Positions 36,159-45,357 of a stretch of DNA of 64,000 nucleotides are shown piece after piece. The notes under the pieces were generated by a model that saw nothing but the letters and a program-made list of their open reading frames with translations, was not told the origin of the DNA and ran no database searches. The translations under genes and the position numbers were made by a program. Every line of letters begins with the position of its first letter. Within the stretch, counting starts at the first letter, position 1. The stretch is from contig NZ_KL370880.1 in NCBI RefSeq assembly GCF_000702265.1, forward strand, positions 186,001-250,000, written 5' to 3'. The stretch is from Butyrivibrio sp. NC2002. GTDB lineage: Bacteria > Bacillota > Clostridia > Lachnospirales > Lachnospiraceae.

Positions 36159-37160
36159 ATGAAATTAGATGATAAAACCATACTTGTAACGGGAGGAACC
36201 GGTTCATTCGGACACTGCTTCACAGAGTATCTTCTTGAGCATTACAATCCAAAGAAGATCATCGTATATTCTCGTGATGAATATAAGCAGTACACCATGG
36301 CTAATGAGAAGGTATACAAGGAACATGCAGATCAGATGAGATTTTTCATCGGTGATGTAAGAGACGGCGCACGTATGGAGCGTGCCATGGAAGGCGTTGA
36401 TTACGTTATCCATGCTGCAGCACTTAAGCAGGTTCCGGCTTGTGAGTATAACCCTGATGAAGCCATTAAGACTAATGTAAACGGTGCACAGAATGTAATA
36501 AATGCAGCACTTAACACAGGGGTAAAGCGTGTAGTTGCCCTTTCTACCGATAAGGCTGTTAATCCTGTAAATCTTTATGGTGCTACCAAGATGGTTTCAG
36601 ACAAACTCTTTATTGCAGCCAATGCTTATGCCGGCAATAAGGATATTAATTTCTCAATAGTAAGATACGGTAATGTTGCCGGAAGCCGCGGATCGATCAT
36701 TCCGCTGTTCAAGCACCTTATTGAAAAAGGTGAGAAGGAGCTTCCGATCACCGATTACAGAATGACGCGCTTCTGGATAAGCCTTCCTGAGGGAGTCGAG
36801 CTTGTTCTTAAGGCTCTTAATGAGGCTAAGGGCGGTGAAACCTTCATAAGTAAGATCCCTTCATTCAAGGTAACAGATCTTGCAGAGGCTATGTGTCCCG
36901 GAATTGCTACACGCGAAATAGGTATCCGTCCCGGTGAAAAACTTGATGAGATCATGGTAACAGTAGAGGATGCACCTTTTACATACGAATTTGACAAGCA
37001 TTTTATCGTATATCCTCAGGTTACATTCAACGATCGTCAGGTACCGGATCCTAAGGGCAAGAAAGTACCTGAAGGATTCTCATACAGCTCAGGCAACAAC
37101 ACAGAATGGATGAGTGTTGAGGACATCAGAAACAGACTTCATGAAGCTGTAGATCATTGA
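36159..37160 (+). CDS. pseB: UDP-GlcNAc 4,6-dehydratase (inverting)
   Basis: First step to pseudaminic acid: dehydrates UDP-GlcNAc and inverts C5 to give the 4-keto-6-deoxy-L-arabino sugar. Short-chain dehydrogenase of 333 residues with the NADP motif TGGTGSFG (11-18). The active-site region STDKAVNPVNLYGATK contains D131, K132 and the Y140-xxx-K144 pair. The STDKA block (rather than a plain SxxY) and the C-terminal PEGVELVLKAL, IRPGEKLDEIM and FIVYPQ segments are those of soluble PseB/FlaA1. The next four genes complete the pathway except for PseH. Confidence 0.95.
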   Translation: MKLDDKTILVTGGTGSFGHCFTEYLLEHYNPKKIIVYSRDEYKQYTMANEKVYKEHADQMRFFIGDVRDGARMERAMEGVDYVIHAAALKQVPACEYNPDEAIKTNVNGAQNVINAALNTGVKRVVALSTDKAVNPVNLYGATKMVSDKLFIAANAYAGNKDINFSIVRYGNVAGSRGSIIPLFKHLIEKGEKELPITDYRMTRFWISLPEGVELVLKALNEAKGGETFISKIPSFKVTDLAEAMCPGIATREIGIRPGEKLDEIMVTVEDAPFTYEFDKHFIVYPQVTFNDRQVPDPKGKKVPEGFSYSSGNNTEWMSVEDIRNRLHEAVDH

Positions 37161-37187
37161 TTTTGGCCGGATATTTTTGGAGAGAAA

Positions 37188-38405
37188 ATGAGCGATTTAA
37201 ACAAAGACAACAAGAGAATCCCTGCAATTTGCGGGGGTTCTCCTGTTAGAAGCAAAAAATTATATTATTCACATCAAAGTATAAATGAAAAGGACATTCA
37301 GGCAGTAGTAGATGTCCTTAAAAGTGATTACCTTACAACAGGTCCTGCAATTACTGAGATGGAGAGAAAGCTTTGCGAGCTTACAGGTGCAAAGTATGCC
37401 GTTGCTATAAGCAATGATACTGCGGCTCTTCACGTTGCATGTATGGCAGCAGGTGTTGGCAAAGGAGATGAGATAATTACAACTCCCATAACCTTTGCTG
37501 CAAGTGCGAACTGCTCACTTTATTGTGGCGGAAGACCTGTTTTTGCAGATATAGACCCCGAGACCTATCAGATAGATCCGGATGAGATTGAAAAGAAAAT
37601 AACCGATAGAACAAAGGCTGTTATCCCTGTCGATTACACAGGCCAGACACCAGATCTGGCAAGGATCAGAGAAATCTGTGACAGACACGGTCTTGTGATG
37701 ATCGAAGATGCAGCGCATTCTATCGGAACAAAATATAACGGAGAGCATATCGGAAGAATTGCCGATATGACTACCTTCAGTTTCCATGCGGTAAAGACCA
37801 TTACCGGAGGAGAAGGCGGAGCAATCGTAACTGACAGCAAAGAGTTATATGACAAATTGCTTTTGTACAGAGCTCATGGAATAACAAGGGATGTTTCTAA
37901 GATGAAAAACACACCTGACGGACCATGGTACTATGAGCAGGTTGCTCTTTCAACAAATTACAGGATTACCGATATGCAGGCAGCACTTATCAGCAGTCAG
38001 CTTGACAGACTCTCCGAGTTTTCAGAGAGAAGAACTAAGATAAGAGATAAGTACAACGAAGCCTTTTCAAAAATGCCTGAGCTGTTTGTTCAAAAAGAGA
38101 CTAAAGGCTGCGAATCCACAAGGCACCTTTATATTTTAAGAATAGTTCCTGAAAAGCTAAGGATTGGAAGGAAGGAATTCTTTGAAGCTCTCGGAGCAGA
38201 GAACATCGTATGTAATGTTCACTATATTCCTACTTACTATTTCCCTTATTATCAGGAAATGGGATATAAAAAAGGATTATGTCCAAATGCTGAAAAGCTT
38301 TATGATGAGATGATAACTATCCCGCTCTATTCGGGAATGAGTGACAGCGACGCAGATGACGTAATAGAAGCGGTTACGCGCATTGTTGAATATTACAGAA
38401 AATAA
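37188..38405 (+). CDS. pseC: UDP-4-keto-6-deoxy-sugar C4 aminotransferase
   Basis: PLP-dependent DegT-family enzyme (405 residues) that aminates the PseB product to UDP-4-amino-4,6-dideoxy-N-acetyl-beta-L-altrosamine. The PLP lysine is K203 (SFHAVKTITGGEGG) and the aspartate paired with the pyridine nitrogen is D174 (MIEDAAHSIG). VDVLKSDYLTTGPAITEME near the N-terminus and VHYIPTYYFPYYQ near the C-terminus are typical PseC blocks. GGAGAG precedes the ATG. The N-terminus is about 20 residues longer than in Campylobacter PseC. Confidence 0.94.
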   Translation: MSDLNKDNKRIPAICGGSPVRSKKLYYSHQSINEKDIQAVVDVLKSDYLTTGPAITEMERKLCELTGAKYAVAISNDTAALHVACMAAGVGKGDEIITTPITFAASANCSLYCGGRPVFADIDPETYQIDPDEIEKKITDRTKAVIPVDYTGQTPDLARIREICDRHGLVMIEDAAHSIGTKYNGEHIGRIADMTTFSFHAVKTITGGEGGAIVTDSKELYDKLLLYRAHGITRDVSKMKNTPDGPWYYEQVALSTNYRITDMQAALISSQLDRLSEFSERRTKIRDKYNEAFSKMPELFVQKETKGCESTRHLYILRIVPEKLRIGRKEFFEALGAENIVCNVHYIPTYYFPYYQEMGYKKGLCPNAEKLYDEMITIPLYSGMSDSDADDVIEAVTRIVEYYRK

Positions 38406-38463
38406 TGATGCAGAGCTCTGCGTAAATGATGATAAGAAAAAATAAGACAGTTTAGGAAATGAT

Positions 38464-39210
38464 ATGAGTGCAATAGCAATAATTACAGCAAGGGGAGGCA
38501 GCAAGAGGATCCCCAGAAAAAATATCAGAGAGTTTTGCGGGAAGCCGATAATAAATTACTCTATAGAGGCTGCACTTGAGTCCGGAATATTTGATGAAGT
38601 CATGGTATCAACCGATGACGAAGAGATAGCTCAGATAGCAAGAAAAGCCGGAGCCAATGTCCCTTTTTTCAGATCTGAAGAGACATCAAGCGATACAGCC
38701 ACAACAGCGGACGTTTTGCTGGAAGTACTCGATGAGTATGAAAAGCGCGGGAAAACTTATGAGTACGGATGCTGCATCTATCCTACAGCGCCATTTATTA
38801 CAGCAGAAAAGCTAAAGGATGCGATGGATAAGCTTGTAAAAAGCGGGGCGGAGTCAATTGTTCCGATGCAAGAGTTCTCCTATCCTCCGCAGAGAGGTCT
38901 GTTTATAGACGAAGAAGGGCTTGTTAAGATGCTTCATCCTGAATATGCAACTACCAGAAGCCAGGATCTTCAGAAACAGTACCATGAGTGTGGCCAGTTC
39001 TATATTTTCAGAAATGATGCATTCAAGATCCAGAAGGACACAACCATGGAAAGATCAATTCCGTACATAATCGACCCGATGGAGTCACAGGACATTGATA
39101 CCGAATCCGACTGGAGATTTGCTGAGATGAAGTATAGTTTTCTTAGCATGGAAAAGAGTCATGATGAATTAAGACGGGCCATAGAAAAAAGGCTTGATGA
39201 AATTCTGTAA
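38464..39210 (+). CDS. pseF: Pseudaminic acid cytidylyltransferase
   Basis: Activates pseudaminic acid with CTP to CMP-Pse, the last step of the pathway. The 248-residue nucleotidyltransferase has the signature ITARGGSKRIPRKNIREFCGKP and the later blocks STDDEEIAQIA, YPTAPF, ECGQFYIFRNDAF and QDIDTESDW. These fit PseF better than NeuA, as does the operon. An AGGAAATG site precedes the ATG. Confidence 0.93.
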   Translation: MSAIAIITARGGSKRIPRKNIREFCGKPIINYSIEAALESGIFDEVMVSTDDEEIAQIARKAGANVPFFRSEETSSDTATTADVLLEVLDEYEKRGKTYEYGCCIYPTAPFITAEKLKDAMDKLVKSGAESIVPMQEFSYPPQRGLFIDEEGLVKMLHPEYATTRSQDLQKQYHECGQFYIFRNDAFKIQKDTTMERSIPYIIDPMESQDIDTESDWRFAEMKYSFLSMEKSHDELRRAIEKRLDEIL

Positions 39211-39232
39211 CAGACAGGAGTATAGATAATTA

Positions 39233-40270
39233 ATGCATTTAAATGAGTGTTTAGAAAAAAACAGAGCATATATAATTGCCGAGATGAGTGCCAACCACGG
39301 CGGATCGCTTGAGAATGCCCTTAAGATAGTAGAGGCGGCTGCAAAAGCCGGTGCTGACTGTCTTAAGACACAGACCTATACAGCAGATACAATAACAATA
39401 GACTGCGATGCCGAGGCATTTAAGATCCACGGAGGACTTTGGGACGGATACAATCTCCACGATCTGTATAAAGAAGCATACACTCCCTGGGAATGGATGG
39501 AGACTATCAAGAAAAAATGTGAAGAGTGTGGAATAGATTTTTTGTCCACGCCTTTTGATACAACATCTGTTGATTATCTGGAGAATATAGGCGAGGAATT
39601 CTATAAGATAGCATCTTTTGAACTGGTTGATATCCCGCTTATCAAATATATCGCAAGAACAGGCAAGCCCATCATCATGTCTACCGGTATGGGAAGCGAA
39701 GAGGAAATAAGAGAAGCAATAGATGCTATACGATCAGAGGGGAATGACAACATAATCATTCTTAAGTGCTGCAGCGTATATCCGACAGTTTCTGCCGACC
39801 TGAACCTCAGGACTATCCCTGATATGAGGGATAAATTCAAAGTGCCTGTCGGATTATCCGATCATTCCATGGGAGGAACTGCAGCAATTGCGGCAGCAGC
39901 TCTTGGCGCGGTTGTTATAGAAAAGCATTTTTGCCTGGACAGACAGATACCTTCCGCTGACTCAGCATTCTCCATGGAACCTGCTGAATTTGCCGACATG
40001 GTAAAGGGTGTCCATGATGCAGAACTTGCCCTTGGAAAAATATTCTACGGCCCCACAGAAGCTGAGGCAGGCGAATACACAAACAGACGCTCATTGTTTG
40101 TTGTAGAGGACATGAAGAAGGGCGATAAGTTTGATGATAAAAATGTGCGCAGTATACGCTCATATAACATACAGGGAATGAAGCCAAAGCACTACGAAGA
40201 AGTTATGGGAAAAACTGCAAAGGCGGATTACAAGAGAGGAACTCCGCTGGATTGGAGTATGATTGAATAA
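39233..40270 (+). CDS. pseI: Pseudaminic acid synthase
   Basis: Condenses phosphoenolpyruvate with 2,4-diacetamido-2,4,6-trideoxy-L-altrose to form pseudaminic acid. The 345-residue protein has the NeuB-family TIM barrel with IIAEMSANHGGSLENALK, LKTQTYTADTITIDC, LWDGYNLHDLYKEAYTPWEW and STPFDTTSVDYLE. These blocks mark PseI rather than NeuB or LegI. VGLSDHSMGG and VIEKHFCLDR complete the metal/PEP site, and an antifreeze-like SAF domain spans about 280-345. AGGAG lies 10-12 nt before the ATG. Its stop overlaps the pseG start by 8 bp. Confidence 0.95.
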   Translation: MHLNECLEKNRAYIIAEMSANHGGSLENALKIVEAAAKAGADCLKTQTYTADTITIDCDAEAFKIHGGLWDGYNLHDLYKEAYTPWEWMETIKKKCEECGIDFLSTPFDTTSVDYLENIGEEFYKIASFELVDIPLIKYIARTGKPIIMSTGMGSEEEIREAIDAIRSEGNDNIIILKCCSVYPTVSADLNLRTIPDMRDKFKVPVGLSDHSMGGTAAIAAAALGAVVIEKHFCLDRQIPSADSAFSMEPAEFADMVKGVHDAELALGKIFYGPTEAEAGEYTNRRSLFVVEDMKKGDKFDDKNVRSIRSYNIQGMKPKHYEEVMGKTAKADYKRGTPLDWSMIE

Positions 40271-41429
40271 GATAGCTATTCGTGTGGATGCAAATGAAAT
40301 AGTAGCGACGGGGCATGTCATGCGCTGCAGGACTATCGCTGATAGTCTTGAGCAAATGGGAGGCTCTGTCGTTTTTGTGTCTGCTGATGATAATATAATT
40401 CCATACATTGGAGAGAATTATAACTACAGGATACTTGAATCAGACTGGAGAGAGCTTGATGCGGAAGTAAACGTTTTGATTGATCTTCTTCACGAGAGCG
40501 GGGTAGACAGGCTCCTCCTTGATACCTATTATGCGACTGCGGATTATATCAAAAAACTAAAAGAAAACGGCATCAAGGTCATGTATATCGATGATATGCA
40601 AAAGGAAATATATCCTGCAGACGTAATACTAAATTACAGTCCCGGAGCACCGTATCTTGATTACGAGAAAATGTACGAGGGCGAGAATGTAAGATTTTTG
40701 CTTGGCACAAAATACATACCTTTAAGGGCACAGTTTACAAGAAGAGGAAATTCAAAAAAAGCAGATACAAGTTTTGTAAATGCAATTGGAACTGATGGAG
40801 AGGCTCTCAAAAATATAGATATCATAGCAATGGAAAATATAAATTGTTCAGAAGGCGCCCACAGAACCTTCGGCTATGAAAAAAACGGGATAAAGAATAT
40901 ATTCCTGACAACAGGCGGAGCAGACAGCATGGGATTATCAGATCTGATCGCAACTGCCATACTCAGAGATCCGGAGCTTAAATTTAGAGAAAGCGGAAAA
41001 AAGATACACCTTCTGGCAGGCAGATTTTTCAGAGTAAACGAGAGAATCCAGCAGTATATAGAGGATGGGAATGTAATCCTTCATCAGAATGTGGATAACG
41101 TAGCTGACATCATGGAAATGTGCGACGTTGGAATAACCCCTGCGGGAACAACGCTTTTTGAACTGTGCAGCCTTGGCATACCTTGCATAAGCTTTGTCTT
41201 TGTGGAAAATCAGGAACCCGATGCAGAGTATTTTAACCGGGAGAAACTGGCTCCTTATGCAGGAGATTTCAGAGAAGACGACAGACAGGTCATCCAGAAC
41301 ATCCTAAACACATTAAAGGAATTTGCCAAAATGGATTCTGCTGATATTCTTGAGCACTCCGGAAAACTGAAAAATGAAATAGATGGCAGGGGTGCTGAGA
41401 GGATAGCTGCGGCTTTAACAGAAATGTAA
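40263..41429 (+). CDS. pseG: UDP-2,4-diacetamido-2,4,6-trideoxy-beta-L-altropyranose hydrolase (TTG start)
   Basis: GT-B-like hydrolase that removes UDP from the diacetamido sugar before PseI acts. It starts at TTG 40263 inside the end of pseI, with GGAG 5-6 nt upstream, which indicates translational coupling. The N-terminal 'KIAIRVDANEIVATGHVMRC' has the catalytic His of the GxGHxxR-type motif. IFLTTGGAD, NVDNVADIMEMCDVGITPAGTTLFELCSLGIP and the final helix are family blocks. At 388 residues it is longer than Campylobacter PseG, with an extra stretch around 160-200. Its substrate needs an N4-acetyl group normally added by PseH, which is missing from this operon. Confidence 0.93.
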   Translation: MNKIAIRVDANEIVATGHVMRCRTIADSLEQMGGSVVFVSADDNIIPYIGENYNYRILESDWRELDAEVNVLIDLLHESGVDRLLLDTYYATADYIKKLKENGIKVMYIDDMQKEIYPADVILNYSPGAPYLDYEKMYEGENVRFLLGTKYIPLRAQFTRRGNSKKADTSFVNAIGTDGEALKNIDIIAMENINCSEGAHRTFGYEKNGIKNIFLTTGGADSMGLSDLIATAILRDPELKFRESGKKIHLLAGRFFRVNERIQQYIEDGNVILHQNVDNVADIMEMCDVGITPAGTTLFELCSLGIPCISFVFVENQEPDAEYFNREKLAPYAGDFREDDRQVIQNILNTLKEFAKMDSADILEHSGKLKNEIDGRGAERIAAALTEM

Positions 41430-41474
41430 GCACATGCATAAGCATTACATAAAAATTTTTTTAGAGGTAGTAAC

Positions 41475-42737
41475 GTGAAAAGTATATTCATACTTGGAGC
41501 AAGTATGCTCCAGATTCCTGCGATAAAAAAAGCAAAAGAAAAAGGCCTTTACGTGTATGCTCTTGACTATGACGAGCATGCAGAAGGAATACAATATGCG
41601 GATGAATTCCTGTGCATAAGTACGATAGATAAAGAGGCAGTACTTGAGGCTGCCAAAAAATACAAGCCTGATTACATCATTACTTCCACAAGTGACATGC
41701 CGGTTCGCACGGTCGCATGGGTTAACGAACAGCTTCATAGAGACTGTGATATATCCTATGAAAACGCAATCTGTGCAACAGATAAGGCATCCATGAGGAT
41801 GCGCATGAAAGAGTGCGGAGTACCGATTCCTGAGTTTCATATAATTGAAGATAAAAAGCAGTACATAGAAATTGCCAAAGGAATGGGAAAAGTGTTCGTC
41901 AGTAAGCCTGCGGATAACGCCGCAAGCAGAGGCGTAGTACTGGTGGATACGGAAAATAAGAAGGAAGTTCTGGAAGGAATCGGAGATTTCGGCAAAGACC
42001 TTGATATGACAGACGAAGAATTCTTTGGGAAAATCTACGAGTACAGTAAAGAGTATTCAAGAGGCGGCGCTGTTCTTATAGAAGAGTTCATGACAGGATC
42101 TGAAGTCAGCGTTGAGTCAATTACAGTAAACGGAGAAACGCATATTATTACAATAACGGATAAGATGGTGACAGAAGTTCCGTTTTTCGTTGAAACCGGA
42201 CACACAGAGCCATCATCCCTTCCTAAAGACGTGCAGGATGATATAAGGAATGTCGCAACCAAAGCTATAAAAGCTATCGGTATAAAAAACGGACCTTCGC
42301 ATACAGAAATTAAAATAACAAAAAGTGGAGCAAAACTTGTCGAAATTGCGGCAAGACTTGGGGGAGACTTTATTACATCCAGGCTTGTTCCGCTTTCCAC
42401 AGGAGTTGACCTGACAGACCTGTGTATGGAACTGTCTTTAGGTCATAATGTCACAGTCGATAAGACTCTTGATCAAGGATCTGCCATACGATTCATTTTT
42501 GATTCGGAGGATTCAGAAAATAGCCGTATTATTAAATCGATTTCAGGGCAGGAACAAGCTGCCGAAATGCCCGGAGTAGAAGAGGTTTCCATATATAAAA
42601 AGCCGGGTGATAAGGCCTGCCATCTTACTAATAGCGGGGACAGAATAGGACATATCATCGCCACAGGAAGAGATGCAAAACAGGCAGCTGAGCGCGCAGA
42701 AGCAGCAATGAAAAAAATCACTATAATATACCAATAA
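41475..42737 (+). CDS. ATP-grasp ligase of the pse operon (GTG start)
   Basis: ATP-grasp superfamily protein of 420 residues. It has an N-terminal Rossmann-like pre-domain (IFILGASMLQIPAIKKAKEKG, YALDYDEHAEG), a central ATP-grasp domain (DKASMRMRMKECGVPIPEFH, VSKPADNAASRGVVLV, GAVLIEEFMTGSEVSVESI) and the metal-binding end 'THTEIK/LVEIAARLGGDF'-like block (PSHTEIKITKSGAKLVEIAARLGG). Such enzymes join a carboxylate, through an acylphosphate, to an amine or thiol. It starts at GTG 41475 behind AGAGGTAG, 45 bp after pseG, and a terminator follows, so it is the last gene of the pse transcript. Modifying pseudaminic acid or its precursor with an acyl or amino-acid group is inferred from position only. 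Confidence 0.85.
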   Translation: MKSIFILGASMLQIPAIKKAKEKGLYVYALDYDEHAEGIQYADEFLCISTIDKEAVLEAAKKYKPDYIITSTSDMPVRTVAWVNEQLHRDCDISYENAICATDKASMRMRMKECGVPIPEFHIIEDKKQYIEIAKGMGKVFVSKPADNAASRGVVLVDTENKKEVLEGIGDFGKDLDMTDEEFFGKIYEYSKEYSRGGAVLIEEFMTGSEVSVESITVNGETHIITITDKMVTEVPFFVETGHTEPSSLPKDVQDDIRNVATKAIKAIGIKNGPSHTEIKITKSGAKLVEIAARLGGDFITSRLVPLSTGVDLTDLCMELSLGHNVTVDKTLDQGSAIRFIFDSEDSENSRIIKSISGQEQAAEMPGVEEVSIYKKPGDKACHLTNSGDRIGHIIATGRDAKQAAERAEAAMKKITIIYQ

Positions 42738-42738
42738 C

Positions 42739-42780
42739 AATATAGCCACCACATATTATAGATGTGATGGCTATATTTTC
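42739..42780 (+). terminator. Terminator of the pse operon
   Basis: AATATAGCCA (42739-42748) pairs with TGGCTATATT (42768-42777), continued after one mismatch by CACAT/ATGTG (42750-42754 with 42762-42766); TTTTC follows. Confidence 0.85.
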
Positions 42781-42839
42781 CATTCAAGAATCCTCAATAA
42801 TAATATATGCTAAAGAAGAAAAAACCACACGCTTTTTTG

Positions 42840-42848
42840 TGATATAAT
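42840..42848 (+). promoter_or_regulatory. Putative extended -10 promoter of the MMPL operon
   Basis: TGA-TATAAT (TATAAT at 42843-42848) lies 43 nt before the MMPL start codon. No recognisable -35 is present, as is allowed for extended -10 promoters. Confidence 0.5.
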
Positions 42849-42891
42849 TTGTTTATATTTTTAATGTTGTTTTTGAGGGGGAAACTGAATA

Positions 42892-45357
42892 ATGTCTGTA
42901 CATGAAAACAAGGCTGTTACTGATGTGCAGGAAAATGAGAATGGTTTCATGCTTAAAGTGGCTACTTTTATAGTAGACAAGAGGAACCTGTTTTTCCTGT
43001 TGTTTGCGATCGCGGCAATTTTCAGCGCTATTGCTTCCGGACTGGTCAAAGTCGAGGATTCACTTCCTGCTTACCTTCCGGATTCTTTTGAAACCAGTGT
43101 TGGTCTGGATCTGATGGAGAAGGAATTCACCACCTACGGATCAGCAAAAGTCATGGTCTCAAATATTGTCTATGATGCCGCAGATAAAATTGCTGAGGAT
43201 ATAAGAAAACGCGATGATGTAGCAATGCTTTCATTCGATGAAACATCGGATCACTACAATAATTTTTCTGCGCTGTTTGATATTACCTTCAAATACGAAG
43301 AGACCGATGAGAGGGCACTTGCAGGGCTTTCCGAGATAGAGGAGATGCTCTCTGACTATGACATCTATGTATCCACTTCTATGGGTAATGCATCTGCAGA
43401 AACCATAGAATCCGAGATGAAGGTTGTCAGCGCTCTTGTAGTGGTGATCGTTCTTATTGTTTTGTTTCTTACTTCCCAGACTTATGCGGAAATTCCCGTA
43501 CTTTTAATAACGTTTGGCGCTGCAGCTATCATGTCTGCAGGTACTAATTTTATTCTCGGAACAATTTCTTTTGTATCTGATTCCGTAACCATAGTTCTTC
43601 AGCTTGCGCTGTCAATTGACTATGCAGTTATCTTTTGTAACAGATATAAGGAAGAGCATGAACATCTAAACATAAGGGAAGCAGATATAATTGCGCTTAG
43701 TAAGGCAATCCCTGAGATTTCTTCAAGTTCACTTACCACAATAGGCGGTCTTATAGCCATGATGTTCATGCAGTTCGGAATAGGTCGTGATATGGCGATA
43801 TGTCTGATAAAGGCTATTTTCCTTAGCCTTATTGCTGTATTTCTTCTTATGCCCGGACTTCTTATGCTCTTTGGACCTCTTATGGATAAAACAAAGCATA
43901 AGAGCTTCGTTCCCAAGATTCCGTGGGTCGGCAAACTCGATTATCACTCAAGATTTATTGTGCCGCCTGTATTTGTAGCAGTCATTGTAATTGCGTTCAT
44001 AATCCAGAACAAGTGCCCCTTTGTTTATGGTTATTCCAAAATAGAAACTCCTATCCAAAACGAAAATCAGATTGCAAATGAAATGATAACGGAGAGCTTT
44101 GGCGACTCCAATTTTGTAGCTGTCATAGTTCCCTCGGGACAATATGATACTGAGAAAAAACTGATAAAGACCTACGAGTCATGTTCCGAAGTAAAAAGCG
44201 TTCAGGGCCTTGCAAATATAGAGGCCATGGATGGTTATTGTCTTGCGGATAAGCTGACTGCGAGAGAGTTTTCAGAGCTACTTGAACTGGACTACGAAGT
44301 GGCGCAGCTTCTTTATATGGCCTATGCGGTAAATGATGAAAACTATGCAAAGCTGATAAACGGGCTATCTTCCTATGGCGTTCCTCTTATAGATATGATC
44401 ATGTTTTTACATGATGAGGTAGAAGAAGGATACGTTACACTTGAAGGTGATATGAAAGAAACACTTGATGATGCTTATGAGCAGATGTCGATCGCCAAGA
44501 ATCAGCTGCAGGGAGAAAATTATAGCAGAATGCTTGTGTATTTAAATCTTCCGCAGGAAGGCGAGGAAACCTTTGGATTCCTTGATGAGATGCACAAAAT
44601 TGCAAACAGATACTATGACGGACAGATACTGGTAATAGGCGAAGCAACGAGCCAATATGACCTTCAGAAGACATTTGCTGTGGATAATACCGTTGTAACA
44701 ATTATTTCCATACTGGCAGTACTTGTTGTGCTATTGTTTACCTTCAAGTCAGCAGGAATGCCGGTGCTTCTTATAGCAGTTATTGAGGGTGCAATCTGGA
44801 TCAACTTCGCATATCCGACAATTGTGGATAACAACATATTCTTCATGACCTATCTGATAGTTTCATCAATTCAGATGGGTGCAAATATCGACTATGCGAT
44901 CGTAATATCCGGCAGATTCATGGAATTAAAGGATAAGATGTCACATAAGGATGCCATCGTAGAGACTATGAATTTTGCATTCCCGACTATCATTACATCG
45001 GGATCAATGCTCGCCCTTGCGGGAATCGCCATAGGTCAACTCACATCTGACGGCGCTATCTGTGGTATCGGACAGTGCCTGGGCAGAGGAACAATTATCT
45101 CCATACTTCTTGTTATGTTCGTACTTCCTCAGATACTGCTTATCGGAGCAAAGATAATAGATAAGACATCATTTGAAGTGACTGTCCCGCTTGCTGTTGA
45201 AAGAGAAGCCGGTCTTATGCGTATAGACGGAATGATCCAGGGCCAGATAAACGGAACTGTTATAGGTGAAGTACATGCGGTAGTAAGAGGCGATGTCAAA
45301 GCCCTCGTACAAAGCGGAAATATTCAGAAGCTTGAAGAGGAGGAAGAGACAGTATGA
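42892..45357 (+). CDS. MMPL/RND-family transporter
   Basis: Polytopic membrane protein of 821 residues with two MMPL/RND halves. Half one has a membrane span at about 30-50, an extracytoplasmic loop (about 55-165) and five spans from about 175 to 345; half two repeats this from about 360 to 760. The conserved SIDYAVIFCNRYKEEH and GANIDYAIVISGRF segments carry the aspartates used in proton-driven RND transport. After the last span the cytoplasmic tail (about 775-815) is a regular beta-type repeat: GMIQGQINGTVIGEVHAVVR with Gly and hydrophobics at about six-residue spacing. Its stop overlaps the next start as ATGA, so it is co-translated with the 1189-residue surface protein. Cargo unknown; lipid or glycolipid export is typical of MMPL proteins. 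Confidence 0.88.
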   Translation: MSVHENKAVTDVQENENGFMLKVATFIVDKRNLFFLLFAIAAIFSAIASGLVKVEDSLPAYLPDSFETSVGLDLMEKEFTTYGSAKVMVSNIVYDAADKIAEDIRKRDDVAMLSFDETSDHYNNFSALFDITFKYEETDERALAGLSEIEEMLSDYDIYVSTSMGNASAETIESEMKVVSALVVVIVLIVLFLTSQTYAEIPVLLITFGAAAIMSAGTNFILGTISFVSDSVTIVLQLALSIDYAVIFCNRYKEEHEHLNIREADIIALSKAIPEISSSSLTTIGGLIAMMFMQFGIGRDMAICLIKAIFLSLIAVFLLMPGLLMLFGPLMDKTKHKSFVPKIPWVGKLDYHSRFIVPPVFVAVIVIAFIIQNKCPFVYGYSKIETPIQNENQIANEMITESFGDSNFVAVIVPSGQYDTEKKLIKTYESCSEVKSVQGLANIEAMDGYCLADKLTAREFSELLELDYEVAQLLYMAYAVNDENYAKLINGLSSYGVPLIDMIMFLHDEVEEGYVTLEGDMKETLDDAYEQMSIAKNQLQGENYSRMLVYLNLPQEGEETFGFLDEMHKIANRYYDGQILVIGEATSQYDLQKTFAVDNTVVTIISILAVLVVLLFTFKSAGMPVLLIAVIEGAIWINFAYPTIVDNNIFFMTYLIVSSIQMGANIDYAIVISGRFMELKDKMSHKDAIVETMNFAFPTIITSGSMLALAGIAIGQLTSDGAICGIGQCLGRGTIISILLVMFVLPQILLIGAKIIDKTSFEVTVPLAVEREAGLMRIDGMIQGQINGTVIGEVHAVVRGDVKALVQSGNIQKLEEEEETV

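Noticed and set aside
38410-38421. Perfect 12-bp palindrome GCAGAGCTCTGC after pseC
   Set aside because: It is a single short palindrome, not near a promoter, with no second copy in the operon.
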